Shown here in pieces: positions 8,157-17,300 of a DNA stretch of 56,146 nt. The stretch is from Streptomyces sp. H39-S7 (GTDB lineage: Bacteria > Actinomycetota > Actinomycetes > Streptomycetales > Streptomycetaceae): the NCBI RefSeq assembly GCF_027158205.1, contig NZ_JAPVLU010000053.1, forward strand, positions 1 to 56,146, given 5' to 3'. Below the pieces are notes generated by a model. The model did not search any database. It saw only the letters and a program-made list of their open reading frames with translations, and was not told where the DNA came from. Numbering within the stretch: position 1 is the stretch's first letter; each line of letters begins with the position of its first letter. The translations under genes and the position numbers were made by a program.

Positions 8157-9170
8157 ATGTCCACCGACACCGCACCTCCCCAGGACCGTGAGGCACACCG
8201 GTTCGGCGCCACCGCCACGCACCCCGGGCAGGCCCCGGCGGCCTACGGAGTCCGGGGCGTCGAGGGGACGACCCCACCCGTCCGGGTGGAAGAGCGGGAT
8301 CTGACCTTCGACGGCTTCCGCTTCACCTGCCGCATCGTGCGGCAGGGCGTCCCCCGCACCGAGCCGCTCCTGGTCCTCGGCGGTTCGTCCCAGGACCGCA
8401 ACTCCTGGGTGCGCCACGAGAAGTGGCTGGCCCCGCTGGGCCAGGTGATCACCGTGGACCTCCCGGGCTACGGCACCGCCGACTTCCTGCCCGCCAAGTA
8501 CGGGGTCGACTTCCTGGCGGCGGCCGTCCGCCACCTCGTCGACGAACTCGGCCTGCCCGGCATCAATCTCGTCGCCGCCTGTTACGGCGGGGCCATCGGT
8601 CTGCGCTTCGCGCAGCACTACCCGGCCCTCGTCAAGCGCCTCCTGCTGGTCGGTATGACCACCCGCATCCCGGTCGGCTACGCCGAGGCGATGGAGCGCT
8701 GGGCGGTGATGATCGAACGCGGTGAGACCGAGCCGATCGCCCGCGAACTCGCGGACCGCTTCATGTCCCCGCCCGGCACCGGCCACGTCCGCAAACACGC
8801 CGCCGTCGCCCGGCTGGTCTACCAGCAGATCATCGGCCAGAGTCCGGAGGAGCTGGGCAAGTCCGCCGAGCACAACACCCGGTTGATGCGCCACGAGTGG
8901 TACCGCCCGGAGCCGTCGCCCGCCGTCCCCAGCCTGGTGGTCACCGGTGAGTACGACACGCTGACCACTCCCGAGATGGGCCGGGAGGTGGCCGCAGTAC
9001 TGCCGGCGGCGTGGTTCACCACGATCAAGGAGACCGATCACCTGGCGCCCGTCGAGCGCATCGCGGACTTCGCCGACCTCGTCAGCCGATTCTGCACCGA
9101 CCTGTCGCTCACCGACCTGCCCTACGCGAACACCACCGAGCGGCTCGGAACGAGCCTCACCCCCCGCTGA
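8157..9170 (+). CDS. Alpha/beta hydrolase with cysteine in the nucleophile elbow
   Basis: This 337-aa alpha/beta-hydrolase-fold protein starts at an ATG with GGAG 6 bases upstream. The oxyanion region LVLGGSSQDRNSW and the canonical cap are present. In the nucleophile elbow, where Ser is usual (Sm-X-Ser-X-Gly), it reads AACYGG, so Cys near residue 142 replaces Ser. The acid (Asp in GEYDTLT) and base (His in TDHLAP) are in the expected places, giving a Cys-Asp-His triad as in dienelactone hydrolases and polyester synthases. An N-terminal extension of about 40 residues precedes the core. Substrate unknown; the gene stands alone and ends at a hairpin terminator. Confidence 0.85.
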   Translation: MSTDTAPPQDREAHRFGATATHPGQAPAAYGVRGVEGTTPPVRVEERDLTFDGFRFTCRIVRQGVPRTEPLLVLGGSSQDRNSWVRHEKWLAPLGQVITVDLPGYGTADFLPAKYGVDFLAAAVRHLVDELGLPGINLVAACYGGAIGLRFAQHYPALVKRLLLVGMTTRIPVGYAEAMERWAVMIERGETEPIARELADRFMSPPGTGHVRKHAAVARLVYQQIIGQSPEELGKSAEHNTRLMRHEWYRPEPSPAVPSLVVTGEYDTLTTPEMGREVAAVLPAAWFTTIKETDHLAPVERIADFADLVSRFCTDLSLTDLPYANTTERLGTSLTPR

Positions 9171-9222
9171 GCCGCAGGCCGCCACGCACGCGTGAGGAGC
9201 CCGCCGGAGAGGTGACCGCGGG

Positions 9223-9253
9223 AAGAGGCCGGGCCGGCGGGCGCCGGCCTCTT
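9223..9253. terminator. Bidirectional hairpin terminator
   Basis: AAGAGGCCGG and CCGGCCTCTT form a perfect 10-base stem around an 11-base loop. It lies between the convergent hydrolase and cold-shock genes. Confidence 0.75.
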
Positions 9254-9268
9254 GCCGCGTTCGGAGTG

Positions 9269-9472
9269 TCAGCCGCGGACGATGTTCTCCGCCTGCGGTC
9301 CCTTCTGGCCCTGCGTGACATCGAAGGTCACATGCTCGCCCTCCGCGAGCTCGCGATAGCCGCTGCCCGAGATGTTGGAGTAGTGGGCGAAAACGTCGGC
9401 GCCGCCGCCGTCCTGGGCGATGAACCCGAAGCCCTTTTCCGAGTTGAACCACTTCACCGTGCCGCTGGCCAT
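9269..9472 (-). CDS. Cold-shock protein, CspA family
   Basis: This 67-aa protein is a complete cold-shock domain that binds single-stranded RNA or DNA and acts as an RNA chaperone. Both nucleic-acid motifs are visible: RNP1 as KGFGFI and RNP2 as DVFAHYS, after the family start MASGTVKWFN. Length is normal. An AAGGA sits about 10 bases before the ATG. It shares a hairpin terminator with the convergent hydrolase gene. Streptomyces have several such paralogues, so I give no symbol. Confidence 0.95.
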   Translation of the reverse strand: MASGTVKWFNSEKGFGFIAQDGGGADVFAHYSNISGSGYRELAEGEHVTFDVTQGQKGPQAENIVRG

Positions 9473-9597
9473 CGTTTCTGCATCCTTCGTCCGTGACAGT
9501 GCCGCCCGCAACGGGCGCCGCGGACACCCCGAATCAGGATGTCCGCCACCGTTCTACCCCACCTGCGGCCCGCTTATACGACTGTCCCGATGCGTGA

Positions 9598-10551
9598 TCA
9601 CGCCGCCTCCGACGGCCGTCCGGACGCTTCGGTCGCCTCGGCGGCGCGGTGCTGGTGGACGCGCAGGTGCAGGGTGGCCAGGTCGAGCAGAGGGGTGTCC
9701 ACCCGCAGGGTGCGGGCGTGGTCGAGGAAGTCACCGAAGATGTGCTCGGCCTCGGTCGGATGACCGGCCACGACGTCGCGGTACAGGGAGGACGCGAACG
9801 GTGCGTCCTGCGTCACCATCCGGCCGATCACGTCGAGTTGGCCCTCCGGAACGGTGTACCCGGCGGCGGCCGCCACCGCGCCGGCCTCGGCCAGGACGGC
9901 GAGCGCGAACGCGGACCCGCCGGGGACGGCGTTGACGTCACCGACCGTGCCGCGCATCAGGCAGGTCACCGCACCGATGGTGGTGATGAAGACCCACTTG
10001 TGCCACATCGCCGCGACGATGTCCTCCGGGACGCCCACGGTGATGCCGGCGCCCTCCAGGACGGTGCGAAGGTCCTCCAGCCGGGCCGAGGGGCTGCCGT
10101 CCTGCTCGCCGATCTCCAGGTGCGCCAGGGAGGCCAGCCGGACGATGTCCCCCTCGGCGTTCAGGGTGGTGACGACCTTGGCCACGCCGCCCAGCACCGG
10201 CCGCGCGCCGAAGCGCGCGGTGAGCTCTCCCAGCTGCGCCATGCCGTTGAGGAGCGGCACGATCGAGGTCCGCGGACCGATCGCCGGCGCCACGTCGTCG
10301 ATGGCCTGCTGGAGGGCGGTGGCCTTCACCGACAGCAGCACCAGGTCGTAGGGCGCGGTCAGTTCGGCGGCGGTGACCAGTTGGGGGGTGATCACCTCTT
10401 CCTCGCCCAGGCCCGTGAGACGCAGACCGCGCTCCCGCAGGGCGGCGGCACGGTTGGGGCGGACCAGGAAGGTCACATCACGACCTGCCTTGACGAGCAG
10501 GGCGCCGAAGAAACCTCCGGTGGCTCCGGCGCCGACGACCAGGATCCTCAT
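9598..10551 (-). CDS. Ketopantoate reductase (PanE/ApbA) family protein
   Basis: This 317-aa NADP-dependent oxidoreductase has an N-terminal Rossmann fold with VGAGATGGFFGALL at residues 6-19 and a C-terminal helical domain of the ApbA type. The conserved Lys of the family is visible in LLSVKATAL and the Asn in LLNGM. True PanE makes pantoate from 2-dehydropantoate, but Streptomyces encode several relatives with other substrates and no pantothenate gene is nearby, so the exact reaction is unsure. Length is usual for the family. The gene is alone and divergent from the ricin-B gene. Confidence 0.85.
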   Translation of the reverse strand: MRILVVGAGATGGFFGALLVKAGRDVTFLVRPNRAAALRERGLRLTGLGEEEVITPQLVTAAELTAPYDLVLLSVKATALQQAIDDVAPAIGPRTSIVPLLNGMAQLGELTARFGARPVLGGVAKVVTTLNAEGDIVRLASLAHLEIGEQDGSPSARLEDLRTVLEGAGITVGVPEDIVAAMWHKWVFITTIGAVTCLMRGTVGDVNAVPGGSAFALAVLAEAGAVAAAAGYTVPEGQLDVIGRMVTQDAPFASSLYRDVVAGHPTEAEHIFGDFLDHARTLRVDTPLLDLATLHLRVHQHRAAEATEASGRPSEAA

Positions 10552-10763
10552 GAAAGCTGCCTTCCCATCGACGTGATCAGGCCGTCAGTCTCACAGAGGG
10601 CCGGTCCGGCGGTCGTCCGGGGCGGGCGATAGGTACACTGGCCACGTATCCGGTGAGCGAGGTCAGAGCCAGTGGTCAGTGCCTCAACCCGCCCTCTGGG
10701 AACGGTTGATGACACGGCGCGGGCGCTCTCCGCGCACACCTCCTGAGTCCGACAGGAGACTTT

Positions 10764-11624
10764 GTGCCGTCCCTTCCTTCGAAGCAGTCCGCCGAGCATC
10801 CCGAGAGCTCGGAGCCTCGCTTCTCCGACACCTTCGCGCGCCGGCCGACGGTGCCGCGGCGCGGGCTGCTGCCCGGTCGGCGGGTCTGGGCCACCACACT
10901 CGCCGTAGCCGCGGTGGTCGGCATCAGCGTCCTGACGGTGCCGCTGATCAGCCACATCGACCTCACGATGGAGACGGCGGCCGCCGACCGTCCGGTGGTC
11001 GCGGAACCGTCCAGGGCGACCCCGGCCCCGACCACCTCGGCAGCCTCCCCCCGCGAGACGTCGGGCGTGACACAGTCCCGGCCGCAGGCACCGGTCCAGC
11101 CGCCCGCCGCCGTCCCGAACGGGCCCGGCGCGGTCGCGCCGGCCCCTCCCGCGGCACAGCCGCAGAGCAGGCCGCGGACCGGTCCGGCCGCTCCCGCGCC
11201 GACCAAGGCACCGGCGCCGAAGCCGAAGCCCACCGTCGCTCCCGGCTCGACCGTGGTCGGAACGGGCTCGGGCCGCTGCATCACCGTCCCCGGCGGCAAG
11301 GGGACCGACGGCCTCGGCCTGCAGATCGGCACCTGCACCGGCGCCAACAGCCAGCGCTGGGAGTTCCAGTCCGACGGCACCGTGCGCTCGATGGGCTACT
11401 GCATGGACGTCGCCTGGGGCTCCAGCAACGACGGCGCCGTCATCCAGCTCGCGCGGTGCAGCGGCAACCCGGCCCAGCGCTTCATCATGAGCGGCGCGGG
11501 CGACCTGGTGAACCCGCAGGCCAACAAGTGCGTGGACGTCAAGAACAACGCCACCGCGAGCGGCACCGGGCTGCAGCTGTGGACCTGCTCGGGCACCCCC
11601 AACCAGAAGTGGCGGCTGCGCTGA
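10764..11624 (+). CDS. Membrane-anchored ricin-B lectin domain protein
   Basis: This 286-aa protein starts at a GTG with AGGAG about 5 bases upstream. A cytoplasmic N-terminus of about 40 residues is followed by one membrane segment (about 43-63), a Pro/Ala/Thr-rich linker to about 160, and a C-terminal beta-trefoil of the ricin-B/CBM13 type. The trefoil repeats carry QxW-like motifs SQRWEF, AQRFIM and NQKWRL, which usually bind sugars. The topology puts the lectin outside the cell, linked through the wall. It converges tail to tail with the beta-helix/AAA gene, with only 3 bases between stops. The target glycan is unknown. Confidence 0.88.
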   Translation: MPSLPSKQSAEHPESSEPRFSDTFARRPTVPRRGLLPGRRVWATTLAVAAVVGISVLTVPLISHIDLTMETAAADRPVVAEPSRATPAPTTSAASPRETSGVTQSRPQAPVQPPAAVPNGPGAVAPAPPAAQPQSRPRTGPAAPAPTKAPAPKPKPTVAPGSTVVGTGSGRCITVPGGKGTDGLGLQIGTCTGANSQRWEFQSDGTVRSMGYCMDVAWGSSNDGAVIQLARCSGNPAQRFIMSGAGDLVNPQANKCVDVKNNATASGTGLQLWTCSGTPNQKWRLR

Positions 11625-11627
11625 CCG

Positions 11628-14396
11628 CTACGACGTGACCTGCGGCGCCTGCTGGGTCTCGAGCTCCGGCAGGTCGAGTTCGGAGAGCGTCACGAGGTCG
11701 TCCTCGGTCGGCTCGTCGATCTCCGCGACCCGGTAGGCCTGCCGCTCCGTCATCGCCTGGAACGCCTGGCGGGCGGAGCGGCCGTTGCCGAACCGGCCGT
11801 CCCGGGGCACGTGGGCGAAGTAGGTGTCGAGCATCGCCCGTGCCGCGTCCGTGAGGTCGTACTGGTGCGAGGCGGCGTGCTGTTCGACGATCCGCACCAG
11901 CTCCGCGGTGTCGTAGTCCTCGAACAGCAGCGTCCGGTTGAACCGTGACGCCAGCCCGGGGTTGGAGTCGATGAAGTGCTCCATCTCGGCCGGATACCCC
12001 GCCACGATCACCACCACCGAGTCCCGGTGGTCCTCCATCAGCTTGACCAGGGTCGCGATGGCCTCCTGCGCGAAGTCGTTGCCCGCGCTGCCCCCGACGG
12101 GAGCCAGCGAGTACGCCTCGTCGATGAACAGCACACCGCCCATGGCCTCCTGGAACACCCGCTGGGTCTTCGGGCCGGTGTGCCCCACGTACTCGCCGAC
12201 CAGTGCCGACCGGTCGGCCTCGACGAGGTGGCCGCGCTCCAGCAACCCGACGGCGGCCAGGATCCGGCCGTACAGCCGGGCCACCGTCGTCTTGCCGGTG
12301 CCCGGATTCCCCGCGAAGACCAGGTGCCGGCTGAGCGGGGGCGCCGCGAGCCCCGCCGCACTGCGGCGCTGCACCATCCGCATCAGCTTGACCAGCGAGG
12401 CCACGTCCTGTTTGACGCGGGCCAGTCCGACCAGCTCGTCGAGTTCGCCCAGCAGGCTGTCCAGGCTCTCCGCGGCCTCCTCGCCCGGCCCGCTCTCCCC
12501 GGGACCCTTCGTTCCGGACGAACCGGAGGGACCGGACGCGCCGGACGCCACCGGGACGGGAAGCGAGGCGGCGGGCCACAGCGCGGACTTGACGCGGACC
12601 GAGACACAGTCCTCCACCACGGGATCGGCTCCCGGGTCGGCGCTCAGGTCCTCGCCCGCGTCGTGGACCCGGATCCGCCGCAGCACCGGGGTCGCCCCGG
12701 CGCCGAGGTGCACGGCGGGGAATCCGGGGCCCGCGATGTCGCAGTCCTCGAACACTCCCGCTCCCCCGGCCTCGACGATCAGGCCGTTCTTGCCGGGCCG
12801 GACGATACGCACCCCGCTCAGCCGCGGCTCCGCGTCCCCGGCCACCACCACACCGGAGCCGGCCGCCTCGCGGACCTCCAGGTCCGTCACCCGCGGCCGC
12901 GCACCCGCCTCGACGACCAGCCCGGCGGTGCCCGGCCGCAGCACCCGCCCGCCCGTCATCTCGACGTCTCCCGGCCCCAGCACGACGGCGGCCCGCTCCC
13001 CGTCGCTCACCGCGCAGTCCAGCAGCCGCACCGGGCCGCGGGACACGGACGTGATGCCGTTGCGGCAGCGCAGGACGCTCAGTCCCCGGACCTCCGCGCG
13101 CGACTCACCGGCGATGTCGAGACCGGACATCCCGCAGTGGGCGATCGAACCGTCGATCATCTCGACCGTCGCGTCGCCGACCACGTGCACACCGTGCTCC
13201 GGTGACCCGGACGCCCGCAGCCTGGTGAGCACGGCGGTGGCCCGCCCGCCGACGTGGACCGGGCTGAACCGGCACTCGCCCACCTCGCAGTCCTCCAGCC
13301 GGACGCTCGCGTCGTCCGCGGCGAGCAGGCCGTTGGCGGCCGACTCCCGTACGGTGCTCTGTCCCGCGGTCAGCCGGGCGGCGCCGTGCACCCGCAGCGC
13401 GGCGGCGGCCGTACGAATGATCCGCGTGTCGGCGAGCCACACCCGGGAGTCGTCCCCCGCGCTCACGCCCGCGCCGCCGCTGTCGCGCAGCACGCAGGCG
13501 GTGAGCAGCACATGCCCGTGTCCGGTGACGCTCACCGCGTCGGCGCCGGAGCCCGCCAGTTCGCAGCCGTGCAGGCGCACGCCGTCGTCGGCGCGGACCG
13601 TCCGGTCGGGGTCGGCCCCCACCGGGCCGGCGGGGGCCGGCGAGCTGCCCAGGACGCGCACCGCCTCGGCGCCGCAGTCCCGTACCCGGCAGTCCGTCAG
13701 GAGTGCGGCGCCCTGGTCCTCGACGAGCAGGCCGCTGCGGCCCGCGCGGTCGATGCGGCTGTCGCGCAGAATGACGCGGGCGCTCTCCCGGATGCGCAGC
13801 GCGGAGCCCGACGCCCCCTGGATCGTCGTGCGTTCCAGTTCGAGGCGGGTGGAGCCGCCGGCCACCAGCCCGGTTCCGTCGGCGTCCGCCAGCAGACAGT
13901 CGGTCAGGTGCACGGTGCCGGTGGTGCGCAGCAGGGCGCCGGTGAGGGCTGCTCCGGTGAGCGTCACCTCGTGCAGCCGGGCCTCCGCGTCGCCGACGAC
14001 CTCCAGCCGGCCGCGGGCCGTGCCGCCGCCGGACCATGCGGTGCTGCCGCCGGCGAGCCGTACGGCGGGCCGGTTCGCCGCGCCGCCGCGTACCGTCAGC
14101 CCGCGCAGCACCACCTCGGCGCCGGCCGCCACTTCGAGGCCGGGCCGCTCCTCGTCGGGGGCGACGACGGTGACCGCGTCATGGCGGCCGGGCAGGTCCT
14201 GCCCGTCCGCCGTCCAGGCCAGCAGCGAGACACTGCGCTCGATGCGCAGGGCCTCGGTGTACTCGCCGGGGGCGATCCGGATCTCGTCGCCGGCCCCCGC
14301 CGCGTTCAGGGCTCCGGCGATGGTCGGGTGCGCCGCCGGCCGCCGTGCCGGATCGGCGACATAGAGGATCGCCGGTCGGGCGGGGGGCGGGGTCAC
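11628..14396 (-). CDS. Beta-helix/AAA ATPase fusion, EccA-like (T7SS locus A)
   Basis: This 922-aa cytoplasmic protein joins two domains. Residues about 20-610 are a right-handed parallel beta-helix (NosD/pectate-lyase-like repeats of 22-24 residues such as GLVVEAGARPRVTDLEV). Residues about 650-910 are a CbxX/CfqX AAA ATPase as in mycobacterial EccA: Walker A GNPGTGKTT near 699, Walker B FIDEAY near 760, and NPGLASRF. In EccA a TPR domain precedes this ATPase; here a beta-helix takes its place. The GTG start overlaps the stop of the giant effector gene by 4 bases (GTGA), so translation is coupled. That suggests it handles this effector. A paralogue lies at 51531. A Gly/Ser/Pro linker joins the domains. 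Confidence 0.9.
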   Translation of the reverse strand: MTPPPARPAILYVADPARRPAAHPTIAGALNAAGAGDEIRIAPGEYTEALRIERSVSLLAWTADGQDLPGRHDAVTVVAPDEERPGLEVAAGAEVVLRGLTVRGGAANRPAVRLAGGSTAWSGGGTARGRLEVVGDAEARLHEVTLTGAALTGALLRTTGTVHLTDCLLADADGTGLVAGGSTRLELERTTIQGASGSALRIRESARVILRDSRIDRAGRSGLLVEDQGAALLTDCRVRDCGAEAVRVLGSSPAPAGPVGADPDRTVRADDGVRLHGCELAGSGADAVSVTGHGHVLLTACVLRDSGGAGVSAGDDSRVWLADTRIIRTAAAALRVHGAARLTAGQSTVRESAANGLLAADDASVRLEDCEVGECRFSPVHVGGRATAVLTRLRASGSPEHGVHVVGDATVEMIDGSIAHCGMSGLDIAGESRAEVRGLSVLRCRNGITSVSRGPVRLLDCAVSDGERAAVVLGPGDVEMTGGRVLRPGTAGLVVEAGARPRVTDLEVREAAGSGVVVAGDAEPRLSGVRIVRPGKNGLIVEAGGAGVFEDCDIAGPGFPAVHLGAGATPVLRRIRVHDAGEDLSADPGADPVVEDCVSVRVKSALWPAASLPVPVASGASGPSGSSGTKGPGESGPGEEAAESLDSLLGELDELVGLARVKQDVASLVKLMRMVQRRSAAGLAAPPLSRHLVFAGNPGTGKTTVARLYGRILAAVGLLERGHLVEADRSALVGEYVGHTGPKTQRVFQEAMGGVLFIDEAYSLAPVGGSAGNDFAQEAIATLVKLMEDHRDSVVVIVAGYPAEMEHFIDSNPGLASRFNRTLLFEDYDTAELVRIVEQHAASHQYDLTDAARAMLDTYFAHVPRDGRFGNGRSARQAFQAMTERQAYRVAEIDEPTEDDLVTLSELDLPELETQQAPQVTS

Positions 14397-17300
14397 GAGG
14401 CGTCTCCGGGTGGCGGGGGCGGGCGGTGGCGGCCGGGGTTGAGGCTCAGATTACCCATCGCGGCCTGCAGATCGACGCCGAGCCGTCCCAGCTCCGCCTC
14501 GGCCCGGTTCAGGGCCGCGTTCGCCCGGCGCATCAGGTCCTGCGCCTGGTGGTAGGCGTGCGAGGCGCCGGACGGCGCGCGCGAACTGCCCCCGGCGCCG
14601 CCCCTGGTCCCCGGCTCCAGTGCCTCCAACGCCCTTTGTGCCCGGTGGAGATCACTGCTGGCCTCGGTGTAGGCGTCCCAGGCGGCCGTCTCCGCCTCGA
14701 CGTGGGTGACCTGGGGGGCCGCCGGTACGGAGCTGCCGGGCGCCAGGCCCCGCGTGGAGGACGAGCCGGTGGTCGTCGGCGCTTTGCCCTTTCCCTTGAC
14801 CTTCGTACCAGGGTCGCCCGCCGTGTCGGTGCGCGGTCGCTTGGTGGGACCGCTTCCGTCGTCTCCGTGCGGCGGGCCGCCGCGCTCCGCGGGCGGCACG
14901 GGCGTGTCCGAGCCGTCGGACAGCCGCGCGTCCCAGCCGCCGCCCTGCGGGTTGTCACGCCAGGTGATGTCCAGGAAGTCGCGGGCGCGTTTGCCGCTGG
15001 TGGGTCCGTGGATGAAGTGAGGCGATCCGTCGGCGCCCGTCACCCGGATGTCCCGGCCCAGCGCGTTGGCGTAGAAGCCGAGTACGTGCAGACTGCCCTG
15101 GTCCATGGCGAAGTGCGCGTCGGGGCCGGCCGCGCGCAGACCCTGCAGGGTGTCCGTCGGCGGGTGGATCCGCCCCTGGACGAGCCGTACGAAGAAGTCC
15201 TCCACGCCGAGGCCGCGGGCGGTCAGATTCTCGGTGAACAGCTTCAGCCGCTTCTGCGCGGTCGCCGCCGACACCCCGCCGACATTGTCGATGCGGTCGA
15301 AGGCGGTCTGCAGCATCCGGGCGGGGTCCAGGTCGGGGGTCGAGACGGCGGCGCGGTCGAGCGCGGCGAACAGCGAGCCCGGCGACACGTCGATCGCGCG
15401 GGTGGGCAGGTGCTCGGCGGCGAAGTACCGCAGGTGGCGCAGGAAGTGCGTGGTGTCCGCGCTGAGTGCGAGGCCGTGCGAGACCAGCCGCAGGTCGGCG
15501 GGGTTGATCCCGGCGAACACCGACGCGCCCCCGCCGGGCACCGGGGCGGAGACGGCGGTGCCCACCGGGTGCGTCCCCGGGGTGCCCAGCCGGGGGTCGA
15601 GATCCCCGGACAGGGACGCGGTCGTCGGGCGCGGTGTGCCGCCGGCGCCGGGGCGCACCGGCCACAGGGGGTCGAACGGGTTGCCGTTGTTGAGGTTGGG
15701 CGGCAGCTTCGCGTAGTCCTTGGCGATCCAGCTGTCGCGGTGCCCGGCGAGTTCGAGCCCGCTGCGGCCCGCCTGCGCGTTGCCGCCCGACGCGTCGGTG
15801 TTGAAGAGCCGGTCCAGCGGCTTCTTGATGTGCGCGTGGTCCTGCGGGAGGGTGCCGTCCTTCCACAGGTCCTTCAGCAGCCGGGACACGTCGGTCGGGA
15901 TGGCGGCGCCCTGGAAGTCGGTGAGGAACGCCGTTCCGCGCTCCGGCAGGACGTGGTTGGCCGCGTTGAGCTCGCGCAGGGTCAGCCGCGCGTCGAGGGC
16001 CTCCTTGGTGTGCCACAGGATCTGCCGCGCTTCCCGGGCCTCGGCGGCCGGTATGCCCGGCAGATGATGGGCGCCCTGGCCCAGCGCCTGGGCGAGCCCG
16101 TGCAGGACCTCCGGTACCCGGTCGGCCCGCAGCCCGCCGACCAGCGGGTCGCCGTTGCGCACGGCGTTCGCCAGGTCGTTGAGTACTCCCTGGGCGTGGT
16201 TGATCTCCACCTGGTTCAGGGGCGGGCGGTCCGCACGGAAGGCGTCGTCGATCCGGCTGAGGATCTCCGGCAGCTGGGTGTGGTGGAGGCCGCCGAAGGC
16301 GGGCAGCGGCAGGTTCCGGTCCAGCTCCCAGGCGTTGAGCTGGTTGAGCCGCTCGCTGAGCGTCTGGAACTCCGCACCTCCGGTGCCGAACCGCACGGGA
16401 GGTGCGTCAGGGCGGTGCAGCATGACGGCGGCCGCGTCGACGAAGAGGTTGGGTTCCGGGGAGTAGGGCAGCTGCGGGTGCATGCCCGCCAGCCGGTCGC
16501 GGATGCGCATGTCGAGACGGATCCGGGCGTCGAGGGTGGGCAGGAAGTCCTCGGTGACGTCGCCCTTCACCTTGATCACCCTGGGCCTCTTCGGTGCCCC
16601 GTCGCCGCCGCCGGGCTTCGGCTTCGGCATCTTCGGCGCCTTCGCCGCGTCGGCGGCCAGCCGCTCGTTGGTGACCTTCACCAGATCGGCCGAGACACCG
16701 GGCATCGTGGTGTCGGGCATCCGGTAGCCGCCCGACATCATCAGCGGCCGCAGTGGCGTGAACCCCGGCGAACCGTGCGCACCGAGCGCCTCGTCGAAGT
16801 GCCGGAAGACGTGCTCGCCGCCGGGCACCGTGTGCGGGTGGGCGTCGAAGTCCATGATGGAGAAGTAGGGATGGTTGCCCCGCTGGATCATCGTCTCGGC
16901 CAGATGGGTGCTGGCGGCGCTGGTCATGGTGGCGTTGCGGGCGGTGCCGTACGCGAACTTGGCGCTGGCCGGCATCGGGGTGGCGACCAGGGCGAGCGGG
17001 TGCGGGAACGAGGCGGCGCCGAGCGCGTCGTCGATGGCGCCGCGGATCAGGGCGAGTTCGGCGGGCGGGCCGTTGACGCCGATGACGACGGCGACCCGGC
17101 TGTCGAAGCCGGTCAGATTGTGGGTGATGGAGTTCAGGAACGACTGCAGGCCGCCCAGCTCCCGGTAGTTGACGATCGCGTTCACCACGTACGCGATGGG
17201 CCGGGATTCCTCGACGCTCCCGTGCACCAGGGCCGCGTAGCGGTCGGCGTTGAGCGGCGGGGCGTTGTGCGCGCCGAGGTGCACGAAGGCGTCGTTGACC

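Noticed and set aside
11938..14364. Plus-strand 808-codon frame opposite the locus A ATPase
   Set aside because: Shadow of the beta-helix repeats; Ser/Pro/Arg-rich and without a start signal.
15000..15450. Weak likeness of the effector region SPGSLFAALDRA to an OTU cysteine protease
   Set aside because: The expected catalytic Cys is Ser and the His is not clearly placed, so no domain is named.
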